Numbered from the stretch's first letter, positions 10,718 to 21,151 are shown. The stretch: DNA of 64,000 nucleotides from Haloarcula vallismortis ATCC 29715 (GCF_000337775.1 NZ_AOLQ01000069.1:62001-126000); one strand, 5' to 3'. A program made the numbers and translations. The notes: generated from the letters alone by a model not told the origin.

Positions 10718-13495
10718 GTGGTCTCCGACGACTCGCCGTTCGATGATGTATCGGCAGACCGGGACTACCTCCGGGTACTGCTCACTGTCGTCTGCGTCGT
10801 CGCCGTAGTGCTGGCGACGGCAATGCTCCCGATTCTGGCACCCAGTGGGACACAGAGCCCGCTAGAGTCCCTTATTCCGCTCCCGCAGGAGAGCCCGTTC
10901 GGGGAGGCTGGGGGGACCTCGACCGGCGGCAGTGGGGGGCAACTCGGCGCGCTGAACCCGGGTAGCCAGACCGATGTCGGCGGCTCGCTCGACAGTGGCG
11001 ACAGCCCGTACCAGTCTCAGGACACGGAGCCCCATTTCACCGTTACGAGTTCCGAACCGGCCTATTGGCGGACCGGCGCGTACGAAACCTACACCGGCAC
11101 GGGCTGGGACGGACGAGCGGACCCGCAGGCATATCAGGGACAGATGGCGGTCGACGGGATGGCCGACTCGACGGTCGACTACGAGGTGCGACTGGCCAAG
11201 TCCGCCACGTCGCTGCCGACCGTCTGGCGGCCGCGGTCGGTGTCCCGGGACGACGTGATGGTTACCGAGTACGGCGCAGTCACCTCCGAGCGGCCGCTAC
11301 CCGCCGGAACGACCTACAGCGCGACCAGCGTCACGCCACCCGATGCTCCCGAGGTGCTTCGGACGAGCGGCCGTGACTACCCGGAGGACATCGAATCGCG
11401 CTATACGGGCATCCCGGCGTCGACTTCGGCTCAGGTAGGCCCGTTCACCGACCGCCTAACGGAAGACAGCGATTCGCCGTACGAGACAGCGGTGGCCGTC
11501 GAACAGTGGCTTGAGGCGAACAAGAACTACTCGCTGAACGTCAGCCAACCGCCCGAGGACGACGTAGCCTCGGAGTTCATATTCGAGATGGACGAGGGGT
11601 ACTGCGAGTACTTCGCCACGTCGATGGTGGTGATGCTGCGGAGTCAGGATATCCCGGCGCGCTACGTCGTCGGCTACTCGACCGGCGAACGGACCGGCCA
11701 GAACCAGTACACTGTTCGCGGAATGAACGCCCACGCGTGGGTCGAGGTGTACTTCGAGGATGTCGGCTGGGTGAAGTTCGACCCCACGCCGGGGCAGGAG
11801 CGCCTGGCATCCGAACAGCAGGCGATGCAAAACGACAGTCAGGCGTACAGCGCATCGGAGTCCGGCAGTCCCGACGAGGAGTTCGCCGTCGGGACGCCGG
11901 CGGACGAGACGCAGACCGAAACCCCGACTGGTGTGGCTGGACAGGAGTCAGCGAGTGACGGAACCGAGATACCTGAGACGGATGCCGACGGGACCGGTGA
12001 CACCGACGGGACCGGGGACTCCGGCGACGGACAGACAGCCTCGCAGTCCGGCGAGTTCGTTATCGAACTCAACCGGACGGCGACGCCGGGCGCGGCGGTG
12101 GCTGCGACGGTGACTCGCGACGGCGCGCCGGTCGAGGGCGCGACAGTCTCGTTCAACGGTGAGCCGGTCGGAACGACAGGCCCGGACGGCACCGTTTCCG
12201 GGACGGTCCCTTACGAGGCCGAACTGACGATTACCGTCGATGCATCCAGCAACGAAGACTCACTCGTGGCCCCCTCGGTCCCGCGTGACAGCGCTCGCGC
12301 CTTCGCTGTGACCGGCCCGCAGGCCCAGCAGTCGACGAACGCGAGCTACGAACTGAACACGACCGCGTCGGTGAGCATCACTGGCGAACAGGTCACCGGC
12401 GGCGAGGTGACCGTCACTGCGACGGTCGACGGCGTGCCGGTGCGGGACGGCGATGTCCTGCTCGATGGCGAGCAGGTGGCGATGACGGACCGGCAGGGGC
12501 GGGCAACGGTCACGCTCCCGACCGAACCCGGCAACGTCTCCGTTGCCGTCGAGCGCGACGCCGTCAGCGGTAACAGGACTATCGAGCTCGAACGGCTCGC
12601 CGTGGCTACGTCGCCGACGCTCCCGCTAGCCGTTCCTGTCGCTGGCCAGACGGTGAACGCGACGATGGGCGGGGATCCGGTCACGAACGCCACAGTTACA
12701 GTCGACGGGGAGCCGACAGCACGGACCGGCGCGGCCGGTCTGGCGACGGTCGGGATGCCATTCACGGCAAGCGCCCAGATTTCCGTCTCGAAGTACGGAC
12801 AGACGGCAACGACGACTGTCAGTGGCCTATTCGTCAACGCCGCGGGCGCTGTGGTCGCTCTTGGCGCTCTCGTCGCTGGAACGGTCGTCGTCGCTCGTCG
12901 GCGGAACGTCACACCGGGGCGGATATTGATATGGGTGCAGGCCGCCCGCGAACTCGCCGTCGGGGCGCTCGTCGGCATCGCGGTGATAGCAGATGACCTG
13001 CTGGGCCGCCTCCGAACGCGACTTGCACTCACTGTCACGGCACTCCGTGACTTGCTTGCCGGCCACCGGTCGCCAGCGACACTGCTTGACGCGTTGCGAG
13101 CGTGGATTTCTGAACGCCTTTCAGCGGCCGAAGACGCAGCAAGCGATGCGGTGGCGGCTGTCTCCACGGCTGACTCAAACGGGGGCGACGGAACGCCCGC
13201 GGCTCGTGTCACTATCCGCGAAGCGTGGACGCGCTTCCTGACCCACGTTTCTCTTCGTCGGTACTGGACACGAACACCCGGAGAAATCGCGACTCATGCC
13301 ATCGACCGCGACGGGCTTCCGCCGGCCGCGGTCCGGACGGTCCGGGATGCGTTCCGGGCGGTCGAGTACGGCCAGCGGGACCCACAGGAGCACGTCGCGG
13401 CCGTCGAGGATGCGATTCGGACCATCGAGACGGCCGCTGGACAGCAGTCCACCGCGACTGACGACACTGACGACCCCACGGAGGAGCGGGCCTGA
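10718..13495 (+). CDS. Membrane-anchored transglutaminase-like protein with Ig-like repeats
   Basis: This 925 aa protein has a membrane segment at about 20-42 and then an extracellular stretch. The transglutaminase core has its full triad: C296 (GYCEYFATS), H339 (NAHAWVEV) and D355 (VKFDPTPG). After an acidic linker (about 370-445) come two or three beta-sandwich repeats of the type TVDGVPVRDGDVLLDGEQVA, then a second membrane segment (about 706-730). The cytoplasmic tail ends in a DUF4129-like helix bundle (RYWTRTPGEIATHAI ... VEYGQRDPQ). It starts at GTG 10718. TgpA-like relatives have more N-terminal helices. It is the first gene of a tightly packed operon with DUF58. It probably cleaves or cross-links surface peptides (inferred). 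Confidence 0.88.
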   Translation: MVSDDSPFDDVSADRDYLRVLLTVVCVVAVVLATAMLPILAPSGTQSPLESLIPLPQESPFGEAGGTSTGGSGGQLGALNPGSQTDVGGSLDSGDSPYQSQDTEPHFTVTSSEPAYWRTGAYETYTGTGWDGRADPQAYQGQMAVDGMADSTVDYEVRLAKSATSLPTVWRPRSVSRDDVMVTEYGAVTSERPLPAGTTYSATSVTPPDAPEVLRTSGRDYPEDIESRYTGIPASTSAQVGPFTDRLTEDSDSPYETAVAVEQWLEANKNYSLNVSQPPEDDVASEFIFEMDEGYCEYFATSMVVMLRSQDIPARYVVGYSTGERTGQNQYTVRGMNAHAWVEVYFEDVGWVKFDPTPGQERLASEQQAMQNDSQAYSASESGSPDEEFAVGTPADETQTETPTGVAGQESASDGTEIPETDADGTGDTDGTGDSGDGQTASQSGEFVIELNRTATPGAAVAATVTRDGAPVEGATVSFNGEPVGTTGPDGTVSGTVPYEAELTITVDASSNEDSLVAPSVPRDSARAFAVTGPQAQQSTNASYELNTTASVSITGEQVTGGEVTVTATVDGVPVRDGDVLLDGEQVAMTDRQGRATVTLPTEPGNVSVAVERDAVSGNRTIELERLAVATSPTLPLAVPVAGQTVNATMGGDPVTNATVTVDGEPTARTGAAGLATVGMPFTASAQISVSKYGQTATTTVSGLFVNAAGAVVALGALVAGTVVVARRRNVTPGRILIWVQAARELAVGALVGIAVIADDLLGRLRTRLALTVTALRDLLAGHRSPATLLDALRAWISERLSAAEDAASDAVAAVSTADSNGGDGTPAARVTIREAWTRFLTHVSLRRYWTRTPGEIATHAIDRDGLPPAAVRTVRDAFRAVEYGQRDPQEHVAAVEDAIRTIETAAGQQSTATDDTDDPTEERA

Positions 13496-14094
13496 TGCGC
13501 CTCCGAACGGTTGTCTTCGGAACTGTGGGGCTGCTGGCGACCGGCGTCGCGGCCTCCCTTCTCTTTGCGCCGACGGCCGCTGGCGAGTCACTGATCGCCG
13601 TGTTCGGTAGCGTTGCACCGACGACTACCCTTCTCGCCGGAAGCCTGACCGTTGGACTCTGTGCGGTCCTCGCCGGCTGGCTCGGTGGGCTCCTCGGCGG
13701 TGGCTCTCCGACTGCCTTCGACGTGGCTATCGATAGCCCGCCGGAAGACGTGACGGCGACGGAGAGCCGGCTGGTCGCCGCTGACATCGACGCGGCTATC
13801 GACGACGCCGTCGCCGGCGACGATGCGGCCATGGACACGGTTACCGAGCGACTTACCGCGGCAGCGACGACGGCCTATGCTATCGGAGCCGGCGTCTCGC
13901 AGGCGTCCGCTCGCCAGGCAGTACGTGCCGGGACGTGGACCGACGACGCCGTCGCGGCGGCGCTGCTCGCTCCGGACGAACCGCAGTCGCTGCTGGCCCG
14001 GCTCCGCCTGTGGCTTGACCCGGAGAGCGAGCGCCGCCGCCGCATCCGCCGGACGGTCGACGCTATCGAGCAGCTGTCTGGAGGTGCGCGCTGA
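13495..14094 (+). CDS. Two-helix membrane protein of the transglutaminase/DUF58 operon
   Basis: This 199 aa protein has two N-terminal membrane helices (VVFGTVGLLATGVAASLLF and TLLAGSLTVGLCAVLAGWLGG) and a cytoplasmic, mostly helical domain ending in LDPESERRRRIRRTVDAIEQL. The start codon overlaps the preceding stop (TGATG), indicating coupling. I recall such proteins as a haloarchaeal family of unknown function found in this operon (possibly DUF7269), but I cannot verify the number. It may couple the surface transglutaminase to its cytoplasmic partners. Confidence 0.82.
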   Translation: MRLRTVVFGTVGLLATGVAASLLFAPTAAGESLIAVFGSVAPTTTLLAGSLTVGLCAVLAGWLGGLLGGGSPTAFDVAIDSPPEDVTATESRLVAADIDAAIDDAVAGDDAAMDTVTERLTAAATTAYAIGAGVSQASARQAVRAGTWTDDAVAAALLAPDEPQSLLARLRLWLDPESERRRRIRRTVDAIEQLSGGAR

Positions 14095-14096
14095 CG

Positions 14097-15485
14097 ATGC
14101 ACCGCCGTGTGCGCCGTTGGAGCGGCGGCCTTGCGGCCGCGCTGTTTCTCGTCAGCGTCTCGCTGTTGACTGCCGAGCCGCTGTTGCTCGCAGCGACCGC
14201 AATCCCGCTCATCTACGTCGCTTACGGTGCGCTCTTACGGCTCCCGGCGGGAACTGACCTGCAAGCGGCACGAACTGTCTCCGACGCCCAGCCGACGCCG
14301 GGCGAACCGGTTGCGGTCGAACTCACTCTCACAAACACCGGTCGCAGTTCGCTGACCGACGTGCGGGTCATCGACGGCGTGCCGGAGGAACTGGCCGTCG
14401 TCGAGGGGTCGCCGCGGCTCTGCACCTCGCTGCGGCCCGACGAGAGCGCGACGCTCTCATACGCCGTGATGGCAAAGCGCGGGACCTACACGTTCGACGC
14501 CGCCGCGGTGCGGGTGCGGACGCTGTCGGCCAGCGACGAGGTGACCGTCGACCTGACGGTGGCCGGCGACGGAACGGTGACCTGCTCCAACACCGTTTCC
14601 GAAGTCCCGATGGCTGATGCCACGCTCCCGCGGGCGGGAACGCTGCCGACCGACACCGGCGGGAGCGGGCTGGAGTTCCACTCGACGCGGAGTTACCAGC
14701 CCGGTGACCCGGTCAACCGCATCGACTGGCGGCGCTACGCAAAGACCGACGAGCTGACAACCATTGACTATCGGGAGGAACAGGCTGTCAGAACGGTGCT
14801 AGTCGTGGACGCGCGGCCGCCGGCCCGCGTGACGCCGGAGCCGGGATTCCCGACCGGGGCCGAACTGTCGGCCTACGCCGCCGAGCGCCTGTTCGACGCG
14901 CTCTCCCGGACCAGCGTCGTCGCGAGCGTCTGCGCGGTCGGATTGGCCCCGGAGGATGTCCCCGGCGGACTCGGTCCCGACGGACTGGCGTGGGTCGACG
15001 CCTCGGGCGGTCACGCTGCCGCCCACGCGAGACAGATATTCGACAGTGTGGGTCGCGCCGCGGCTCGGCAGTCGGACACCGACGCGGCCGGTGACGCTGG
15101 CGCGTCCGAGGACGCCCCACCACACCAGTCCCGAAGCGAAGCTGCGCGGGTGACGACGGCCGACGGCGGCACCATCGAGGACCCAGCCCTGCTTGCCGTG
15201 CTCGCCCGACTCCCGCCGACCGCGCAGGTAGTCGTGTTCTCACCGGCCGCCGACGACTGGCCCGTCTCGCTGGTGTCGTCGCTTGCGGTCCGCGATTATC
15301 CGACGACGCTGGTCAGTCCATCGCTGGCCCGCGGGGACTCGCTCGGCGCGGCTGTCGCGAGTACCGAACGCGTCGCTCGTCTCCAGCGAGCCGAACTGTC
15401 TGGCGCGACCGTCATCGACTGGGACCTCGACAGCCCGATAGACGTGGCACTCCGTGCCTCGCTCGCGGACCTGTTCAGCGTGTAA
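14097..15485 (+). CDS. DUF58 domain protein
   Basis: This is a membrane-anchored DUF58 protein of 462 aa. Two N-terminal helices (about 10-45) are followed by a beta-sandwich (VAVELTLTNTGRSSLTDVRVIDGVP) of CARDB-like appearance. The DUF58 signature is GSGLEFHSTRSYQPGDPVNRIDWRRYAKTDEL with following YREEQ (split here only by description), about residues 185-225, and then a von Willebrand A-like fold. DUF58 proteins are typically encoded with MoxR ATPases and transglutaminases. It starts 2 bases after the preceding stop. The acidic insertion around 320-350 is haloarchaeal. The biochemical role of the family is not established. Confidence 0.9.
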   Translation: MHRRVRRWSGGLAAALFLVSVSLLTAEPLLLAATAIPLIYVAYGALLRLPAGTDLQAARTVSDAQPTPGEPVAVELTLTNTGRSSLTDVRVIDGVPEELAVVEGSPRLCTSLRPDESATLSYAVMAKRGTYTFDAAAVRVRTLSASDEVTVDLTVAGDGTVTCSNTVSEVPMADATLPRAGTLPTDTGGSGLEFHSTRSYQPGDPVNRIDWRRYAKTDELTTIDYREEQAVRTVLVVDARPPARVTPEPGFPTGAELSAYAAERLFDALSRTSVVASVCAVGLAPEDVPGGLGPDGLAWVDASGGHAAAHARQIFDSVGRAAARQSDTDAAGDAGASEDAPPHQSRSEAARVTTADGGTIEDPALLAVLARLPPTAQVVVFSPAADDWPVSLVSSLAVRDYPTTLVSPSLARGDSLGAAVASTERVARLQRAELSGATVIDWDLDSPIDVALRASLADLFSV

Positions 15486-15487
15486 CA

Positions 15488-17101
15488 ATGTACGACCACA
15501 CCACACTTCCGACCCGAATGCCCTGGACCAGCCTCGCTACCGTCGTCGGCGTGACAGCACTGCTGGTCGTGGGATTGCTGGGAACTGTGTCCGCCGACCG
15601 GGCCGCGCTCGTCGGTGTGGCCACCGGCGTTCTGCTGGCGCTGTCGCTGTGGCTGAGCGGCTGGGATAGCTGGCAGGCGGTCGGGACCGTTCTGGCTAGC
15701 GTTCTCGCGTTGCCAGTCGCCGTCGGGCTTTCCGTTGCCATTGGCGGGACGGTCGCCTCGCTCGGTGCCGAACTGTTCCCTGCCCCCTCACAGGCTGGCA
15801 TCCGACCGGCAGTCGTCACACTCCTGTCGCAGGTGTTCGTCGTCATCGGCTGTCTGACCGCTGTTTTCGGTGCGACCGCGGCCACTCGCGGTGTCGTCGA
15901 CACCGAGCGGGTGGGGGCCTACGGTGGCGTCGTCGTGCGGACGACCGCCGTTCCGTTCGCTGTTGCCCTCGTGTTGTTCACGCGAGGTGCCGTCGATTTC
16001 CTGCAGTCCAACGCCGGAACGCCGGGCATCCAGCAACTGACCGGCGAGGTCCTCTCCCGTGTGCTGGAACCGATTTTCGACCCGGTCCCCGGGCGAACGC
16101 ATATCGCCATCTTCAGCCTGTTGCTCGCCCTCGCCGCCATGGCACTGGCGCGGGGGATTGACGCCCTGCCGCTTTCCGAACTTGTCCCGGAAACGAGCGA
16201 TGCGCCAGACGTCGACAGGGCTATCGCTGCTGTCGGGCGAACGCTCCGGTGGACGGGCCGGCTAGCCCTGCTGGTCGCTCCGGTCGCCGGCCTGTTCGAA
16301 CTGGGTCTCGGTCAGGAGTCACTGGCCGGACTGCTTCCGGTCGGGCTGTACGAACTCATCGTCACAGTCACGGCTGCACCGGGCCTCCGCAGCCTCCTCT
16401 GGCGGCTGTTCCTCATCGGGACGGTCGTCACAGTGGCCGTCTGGTTCCTCCGGCGGACGGTCCAGAGCTCGGCCGACCGCGTGGGGACCGTCCTCGCACC
16501 GTACGTCGGCGGCGGCGTCATCGCGCTTGCCGTGGTTGCGGTCGCGGGGCCGGCAGTCGATGCCATAGAGACGACGCTCCGGGCGACGCCGGCCGCGCCG
16601 GCTGTCGAACAGTTCTTCACTCCGATACTGGACGTGTACGGCCCCGAAACCGTCACGCTGGCATTTGTCGTCGTGGCGCTGTTTTCCGTTACCAGTGTGA
16701 CTGGACAGCTGTGGGTGGCGCTGGCGACGAGCTACCTGCGAGAGCGGACGGCCGGCGTTACGCTCGCGGCCGCCGGGCTGTTCGGTGCGAGCGCGTTCGC
16801 CGCGACGCTTTCGACGCCGACGTGGCTGGTGCTCGCGGGTCTGGTCGGTGCAGTCGTCGTCTGGGACGCCGGGTCCTTCGGGACGACGCTGGGACACGAG
16901 GTCGGTACCGGAGCCGCGACGCGCCGAACCGAACTCGTCCATACCGGCGGAACCGTCGGGATCGGCGGCGTCGGCGCGGCGGCGACGCTGGGTCTCTCCG
17001 CCGTCGCCCGCGGTTCGATTGCCGTCGAGCCGTCGGTCGCTGTGGCCGGACTCGTAGTCTGCCTCGTCGCCGTGTTGTCGCTGGTGGCCGCGATACGATA
17101 G
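15488..17101 (+). CDS. Polytopic membrane protein of the transglutaminase/DUF58 operon
   Basis: This 537 aa protein is almost wholly hydrophobic, with about 12-14 predicted membrane segments and short polar loops. The first helices are LATVVGVTALLVVGLLGTV and AALVGVATGVLLALSLWL. It begins 2 bases after DUF58 and is clearly co-transcribed. No transporter motif was recognised. It may belong to a haloarchaeal family of unknown function (possibly DUF7519, from memory). In bacterial TgpA operons membrane helices are fused to the transglutaminase, so a separate membrane scaffold here is a reasonable inference. Confidence 0.82.
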   Translation: MYDHTTLPTRMPWTSLATVVGVTALLVVGLLGTVSADRAALVGVATGVLLALSLWLSGWDSWQAVGTVLASVLALPVAVGLSVAIGGTVASLGAELFPAPSQAGIRPAVVTLLSQVFVVIGCLTAVFGATAATRGVVDTERVGAYGGVVVRTTAVPFAVALVLFTRGAVDFLQSNAGTPGIQQLTGEVLSRVLEPIFDPVPGRTHIAIFSLLLALAAMALARGIDALPLSELVPETSDAPDVDRAIAAVGRTLRWTGRLALLVAPVAGLFELGLGQESLAGLLPVGLYELIVTVTAAPGLRSLLWRLFLIGTVVTVAVWFLRRTVQSSADRVGTVLAPYVGGGVIALAVVAVAGPAVDAIETTLRATPAAPAVEQFFTPILDVYGPETVTLAFVVVALFSVTSVTGQLWVALATSYLRERTAGVTLAAAGLFGASAFAATLSTPTWLVLAGLVGAVVVWDAGSFGTTLGHEVGTGAATRRTELVHTGGTVGIGGVGAAATLGLSAVARGSIAVEPSVAVAGLVVCLVAVLSLVAAIR

Positions 17102-17143
17102 CGCACCGAACATTCCTTTGTGCAGTGCTGTCAAACAGCTAGT

Positions 17144-17560
17144 ATGGCCACCAAGTCTCGATGGGAACGGGCCAGAGACAACGCGACCGAGATAGCTTCG
17201 CTGGCCGTGACAGGGTTCTGGCTCGTCGCTCTCCTCTCTGGACAGGAGTGGTGGCTCGCGGCGCTACTCGTCGGTTACGTCGTGGTCGTCCCGCTGACGG
17301 AACTGCTGTACGGCGACGAAGACGAGGCGGCGGAAGCCAGTGTTGACGAGACAGCGGCGACCCAGTCGTCATCGACCGATACCGACGAGACGCCGCTGGA
17401 ACGCTTGCGCCGCCGCTACGCTGACGGCGAACTGACCGACGAGCAGTTCGAGCGGAAACTGGAGCGACTGCTTGAAACGGAGACGCTGGAGGATATCGAA
17501 GACAGCGCGGTGCTCCGGGACCAGGCGCGGGACCGACAGCGCGAGACCGAACGGACGTGA
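17144..17560 (+). CDS. SHOCT-domain membrane protein
   Basis: This 138 aa protein has two membrane helices (ASLAVTGFWLVALLSG and WWLAALLVGYVVVVPLTELLY), an acidic linker, and a C-terminal SHOCT domain (LERLRRRYADGELTDEQFER). SHOCT is a short oligomerisation motif common at the ends of haloarchaeal membrane proteins. The start is ATG 17144 (MATKSRWERARDN). An upstream GTG at 17120 would add a poor lead. It follows the operon by 42 bases and ends 2 bases from the converging moxR stop. Confidence 0.85.
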   Translation: MATKSRWERARDNATEIASLAVTGFWLVALLSGQEWWLAALLVGYVVVVPLTELLYGDEDEAAEASVDETAATQSSSTDTDETPLERLRRRYADGELTDEQFERKLERLLETETLEDIEDSAVLRDQARDRQRETERT

Positions 17561-17562
17561 AA

Positions 17563-18516
17563 TCAGGGACTGACAGCCGGTACTTCGACGCGGTCCAGCA
17601 CGTCCTCGACGACGGTTGCCGGGTCGACGCCACGGACACCTGCGTCGGCGGTCAGCACGAGTCGGTGGGCGAACGCCTCCTCGACGACGCTTTTGACATC
17701 GTCCGGGACAGCGTAGTCGCGGCCGTCGAGGACCGCAGCGGCGCGAGTAGCCTCGAACAGTCGCTGAATGCCACGCGGGGAGACGCCGACATCGACGCGG
17801 TCGTCCTCACGGGTGGCCCGCCCGAGTTCGATAACGTAGTCCCGAAGCGTGCCGTCGACGGTGACCGACTCGACAGTCCGCTGTAGGGCCGGAAGTTGCT
17901 CGCCGTCGATGACGCTCGTGACGCTGGGGGCCTGTGCCGTCCGGTCTGCCCGTCGGTCGATGAGTTCGCGCTCGCCACCGAAGTCGGGGTACCCCATCGA
18001 CGTCTTGACGATGAAGCGGTCCCGCTGGGCCTCGGGCAGGCCGAAGGTCCCCTCCTGTTCGACGGGGTTCTGCGTGGCGATAACAAAGAACGGCTCGGGC
18101 AGGTCGTGGGTCACGCCGTCGACGGTCACCTGTTTCTCGCCCATCGCCTCAAGCAGCGCGGCCTGTGTCTTTGGCGGTGCGCGGTTGATTTCGTCGGCCA
18201 GCACGACGTTGGCGAAGACGGGGCCGGGCTGGAAGTCGAACTCGCCGGTGGCTTCGTTGAACACGTTCGAGCCGGTGATGTCGGACGGGAGCAGGTCCGG
18301 GGTGAACTGTACCCGCTTGAAAGAGAGGTCGAGCGCCGTCGCAAACGACTGGGCGGTGAGCGTCTTCCCCGTGCCCGGCACGTCCTCCAGCAGGACGTGC
18401 CCCCGGGCGAGAATCCCGGTCATGACGGTTTCGAGGAAGCGGTCGTCGGCGATGACGGCACTGCTGACGGCGTCGAGGACCTGTCGGCTGGTTCGTCCGG
18501 CAGTGTCGTGGTCCAT
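17563..18516 (-). CDS. MoxR-family AAA+ ATPase
   Basis: This cytoplasmic chaperone-like ATPase of 317 aa has Walker A EDVPGTGKT, sensor and Walker B region VVLADEINRAPPKTQ, an ATQNPVEQEGTFGLPEAQRDRF segment typical of MoxR (described here in part), and a C-terminal lid with GVSPRGIQRL. MoxR ATPases are usually encoded with DUF58 proteins and help mature or activate surface or extracytoplasmic complexes. Here the gene converges on the transglutaminase/DUF58 operon rather than heading it, so the two units have separate promoters but probably one function. The start at ATG 18516 (MDHDTAGRTSRQVLDAV) fits the family length. Confidence 0.92.
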   Translation of the reverse strand: MDHDTAGRTSRQVLDAVSSAVIADDRFLETVMTGILARGHVLLEDVPGTGKTLTAQSFATALDLSFKRVQFTPDLLPSDITGSNVFNEATGEFDFQPGPVFANVVLADEINRAPPKTQAALLEAMGEKQVTVDGVTHDLPEPFFVIATQNPVEQEGTFGLPEAQRDRFIVKTSMGYPDFGGERELIDRRADRTAQAPSVTSVIDGEQLPALQRTVESVTVDGTLRDYVIELGRATREDDRVDVGVSPRGIQRLFEATRAAAVLDGRDYAVPDDVKSVVEEAFAHRLVLTADAGVRGVDPATVVEDVLDRVEVPAVSP

Positions 18517-18659
18517 ACGAGCGTGTAGACAGCCACCGACAAATACCCTCTCCCTCGGTTTCGCCAGGAGGCGAACCGACTCTGTGTCATTCCATCACAA
18601 TAAGAGAGTATTGCCGTAACTCTGAGTTATAGATAGCTAGGGATATATGCATACTGCAC

Positions 18660-19946
18660 ATGACTGACGACTACGGATTCGGGACGCGCTGTGTCCACGC
18701 CGGCCAGGAGGAGCCGGACCCGGTCACAGGGGCGCGCGCGCCGCCCATCTATCAGACCTCGTCGTATGTCTTCGAGGACGCCGACACCGCGGCCGACCGG
18801 TATGCGCTGGAGGACGACGGCAACGTCTACTCGCGCTTTGACAACCCCACCGTTCGGATGCTCGAAAACCGCATTGCGTCGCTCGAAAACGCCGTCGACG
18901 CCGTCGCGACCGGGTCAGGGATGGCCGCCCTCGACGCCGGGACGTTCGTCCTCGCGGCCAACGGCGACAACATCGTGACGGCGTCCTCTATCTATGGCGG
19001 CACCCACTCCTATTACTCCAATACCGCCAGCCGCCGGGGCATCGAGACGCGCTTCGTCGACACGCTCGACCCGGACGCCTACGCCGAGGCCATCGACGAG
19101 GACACGGCCTACGTCCACTTCGAGACCATCGGCAACCCGTCGCTCGTAGTGCCGCCGATTGAGGAGATTGCCGAGGTCGCCCACGACCACGGCGTCCCCG
19201 TCTTCGTCGACAACACGTTCGGGACGCCGGCGCTCTGTAACCCGCTCGACCACGGCGTCGACCTCCTCTGGGAGTCGACGACGAAGTGGATACACGGTTC
19301 CGGGACCACTGTTGGCGGTGTCCTCGTCGACGGCGGCTCGTTCCCCTGGGACGAGTACCCCGAGAAGTTCCCGGAACTGGGCGGCGAGAACGAGGCTTTC
19401 GGCAAGAACTTCTCGGAGGCCTTCGGCGACCGCGCGTTCTCCGTCGCCGCCCGTCAGCGCGCCCTCCGCTCGCTTGGCGACGGCCAGAAACCGTTCGACG
19501 CCTGGGCGACCCTTCAGGGGGCCGAGACGCTCTCCCTGCGGATGGAGCGCCACTGCGAGAACGCGATGACCGTCGCGAGACATCTGGACGACCACCCCGA
19601 GGTCGCCTGGGTCACCTATCCCGGGCTGGAGAGCCACGAGACCCACAATCTGGCACAGCAGTACCTCTCGGGCGGGTTCGGCGGCATCGTCACGTTCGGC
19701 CTCGAAGGCGGCTTCGACGCCGGGCGGCAGTTCTGCGAGGAGACGGAGCTCGCGCAGTTCCTCGCCAACATCGGCGACGCCAAGACGCTGGTCATCCACC
19801 CCGCTTCGACCACCCACGCCCAACTCAGTGAGGCGGAGCAGCGCGCCAGCGGCGTCACGCCGGACCTCCTCCGGTTCAGCGTCGGCATCGAAGACGCCGA
19901 AGACATCATCGCGGACATCGACGACACGATCGAGCGAATCACATGA
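18660..19946 (+). CDS. metY: O-acetylhomoserine aminocarboxypropyltransferase (MetY-like)
   Basis: This PLP enzyme of the Cys/Met metabolism family (428 aa) likely converts O-acetylhomoserine plus sulfide to homocysteine. It has the early motif [20 protein letters not shown], the phosphate-binding GSGMAALD, an aspartate in [10 protein letters not shown] and the Schiff-base lysine K209 in ESTTKWIHG. The downstream metX makes its substrate and overlaps it by four bases (ATGA), supporting acetyl rather than succinyl donor chemistry. A TTATAGAT box lies about 33 bases before the ATG. Confidence 0.93.
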   Translation: MTDDYGFGTRCVHAGQEEPDPVTGARAPPIYQTSSYVFEDADTAADRYALEDDGNVYSRFDNPTVRMLENRIASLENAVDAVATGSGMAALDAGTFVLAANGDNIVTASSIYGGTHSYYSNTASRRGIETRFVDTLDPDAYAEAIDEDTAYVHFETIGNPSLVVPPIEEIAEVAHDHGVPVFVDNTFGTPALCNPLDHGVDLLWESTTKWIHGSGTTVGGVLVDGGSFPWDEYPEKFPELGGENEAFGKNFSEAFGDRAFSVAARQRALRSLGDGQKPFDAWATLQGAETLSLRMERHCENAMTVARHLDDHPEVAWVTYPGLESHETHNLAQQYLSGGFGGIVTFGLEGGFDAGRQFCEETELAQFLANIGDAKTLVIHPASTTHAQLSEAEQRASGVTPDLLRFSVGIEDAEDIIADIDDTIERIT

Positions 19947-21151
19947 ACGCCGAACACAACACCATCTCGCTCGGTGCGTTCGAGTTCGACTGCGGGGAGA
20001 CGATTCCGGATCTGGAAATCACCTACGAGGCCTACGGGGAGTTCGACGGTGACAACGCGGTGCTTGTCTGTCACGCCCTGACTGGCAGCGCCCACGTCGC
20101 CGGTCGCGACCGTGTCGACAGCGCCGACCAGGCCCGCGCCTGGTGGGACGACATCGTCGGCCCGGGCAAAGCCATCGACACCACGAAGTACTACGTCGTC
20201 TGTGCGAACGTCCCGGGCTCGTGCTACGGGTCGACGGGGCCGAAAAGCGAGAACCCGGAGACAGGCGAGCCCTACGGCACCGACTTCCCGCCGGTCACCG
20301 TCACCGACTGGACCGAGGCCCAGCGCGCGCTGCTTGACGAACTCGGGATTCCGCACCTCCACGCGGTCGTCGGCGGTAGCGTCGGCGGCATGAACGTCAT
20401 CGAATGGGCCAAGCGCCACCCGGACCACGTCGACCGAATCGTCCCCATCGCCGCCGCCGCACGGCTGGACACGCAGTGCCTCTCGCTCGACGCCATCGCC
20501 CGCCGGGCCATCACGACCGACCCGAACTGGAATCGGGGCCACTACTACGGCGAGGACGACGAGCCACCCAGTGACGGGCTGGCGCTGGCCCGCCAGCTGG
20601 GCCACGTGATGTACCTCTCGAAGGCCTCGATGGAGCGCCGCTTCGGTCGCCGCGCCGCCGGGCGGGACGCCGTCCGCACGTTCCCCACCGACGCCGCGGG
20701 GGCCTTTTTCCCGTACCGGGACGTGGAGTCGTATCTCGACTACAACGCCGAGAAGTTCACCGAACGCTTCGACGCCAACAGCTACCTCTACCTGACGCGG
20801 GCGATGGACAACTACGACCTCGCCGCCGGGTTCGAGTCCGACGCGGACGCGCTGGCTGCCTTCGACGGCGACGCGCTGGTGATGTCCTTTACCGCCGACT
20901 GGCACTTCACCACCCAGCAGGCGGAGGCGCTGGCCGACTCGCTCCGGGCGGCCGACGCGAACGTCGCCCACCACGTCATCGACTCCGACCACGGCCACGA
21001 CGCCTTCCTCGTCGAACCGGACAACGTCGGGCCGCCGCTGTCTGACTTCCTCGACGCGGGCGTCGACGGCAAGGCTGTCACCGACTCGGTAGTCGAGGAC
21101 AGCCAGGAGAGCGACTTCGCGCCGGTCCACAACAGCCTGTTCTCGCGGTAA
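19943..21151 (+). CDS. metX: Homoserine O-acetyltransferase MetX
   Basis: This alpha/beta-hydrolase fold acetyltransferase (402 aa) acetylates homoserine with acetyl-CoA for methionine synthesis. The nucleophile elbow is VGGSVGGM with S146 and the catalytic histidine is in [13 protein letters not shown] near the C-terminus. LTGSAHVAG and [14 protein letters not shown] are the family oxyanion and substrate motifs. Its ATG overlaps the metY stop, so translation is coupled. The C-terminal about 25 residues ([10 protein letters not shown]) are an extra acidic tail. Confidence 0.95.
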   Translation: MNAEHNTISLGAFEFDCGETIPDLEITYEAYGEFDGDNAVLVCHALTGSAHVAGRDRVDSADQARAWWDDIVGPGKAIDTTKYYVVCANVPGSCYGSTGPKSENPETGEPYGTDFPPVTVTDWTEAQRALLDELGIPHLHAVVGGSVGGMNVIEWAKRHPDHVDRIVPIAAAARLDTQCLSLDAIARRAITTDPNWNRGHYYGEDDEPPSDGLALARQLGHVMYLSKASMERRFGRRAAGRDAVRTFPTDAAGAFFPYRDVESYLDYNAEKFTERFDANSYLYLTRAMDNYDLAAGFESDADALAAFDGDALVMSFTADWHFTTQQAEALADSLRAADANVAHHVIDSDHGHDAFLVEPDNVGPPLSDFLDAGVDGKAVTDSVVEDSQESDFAPVHNSLFSR

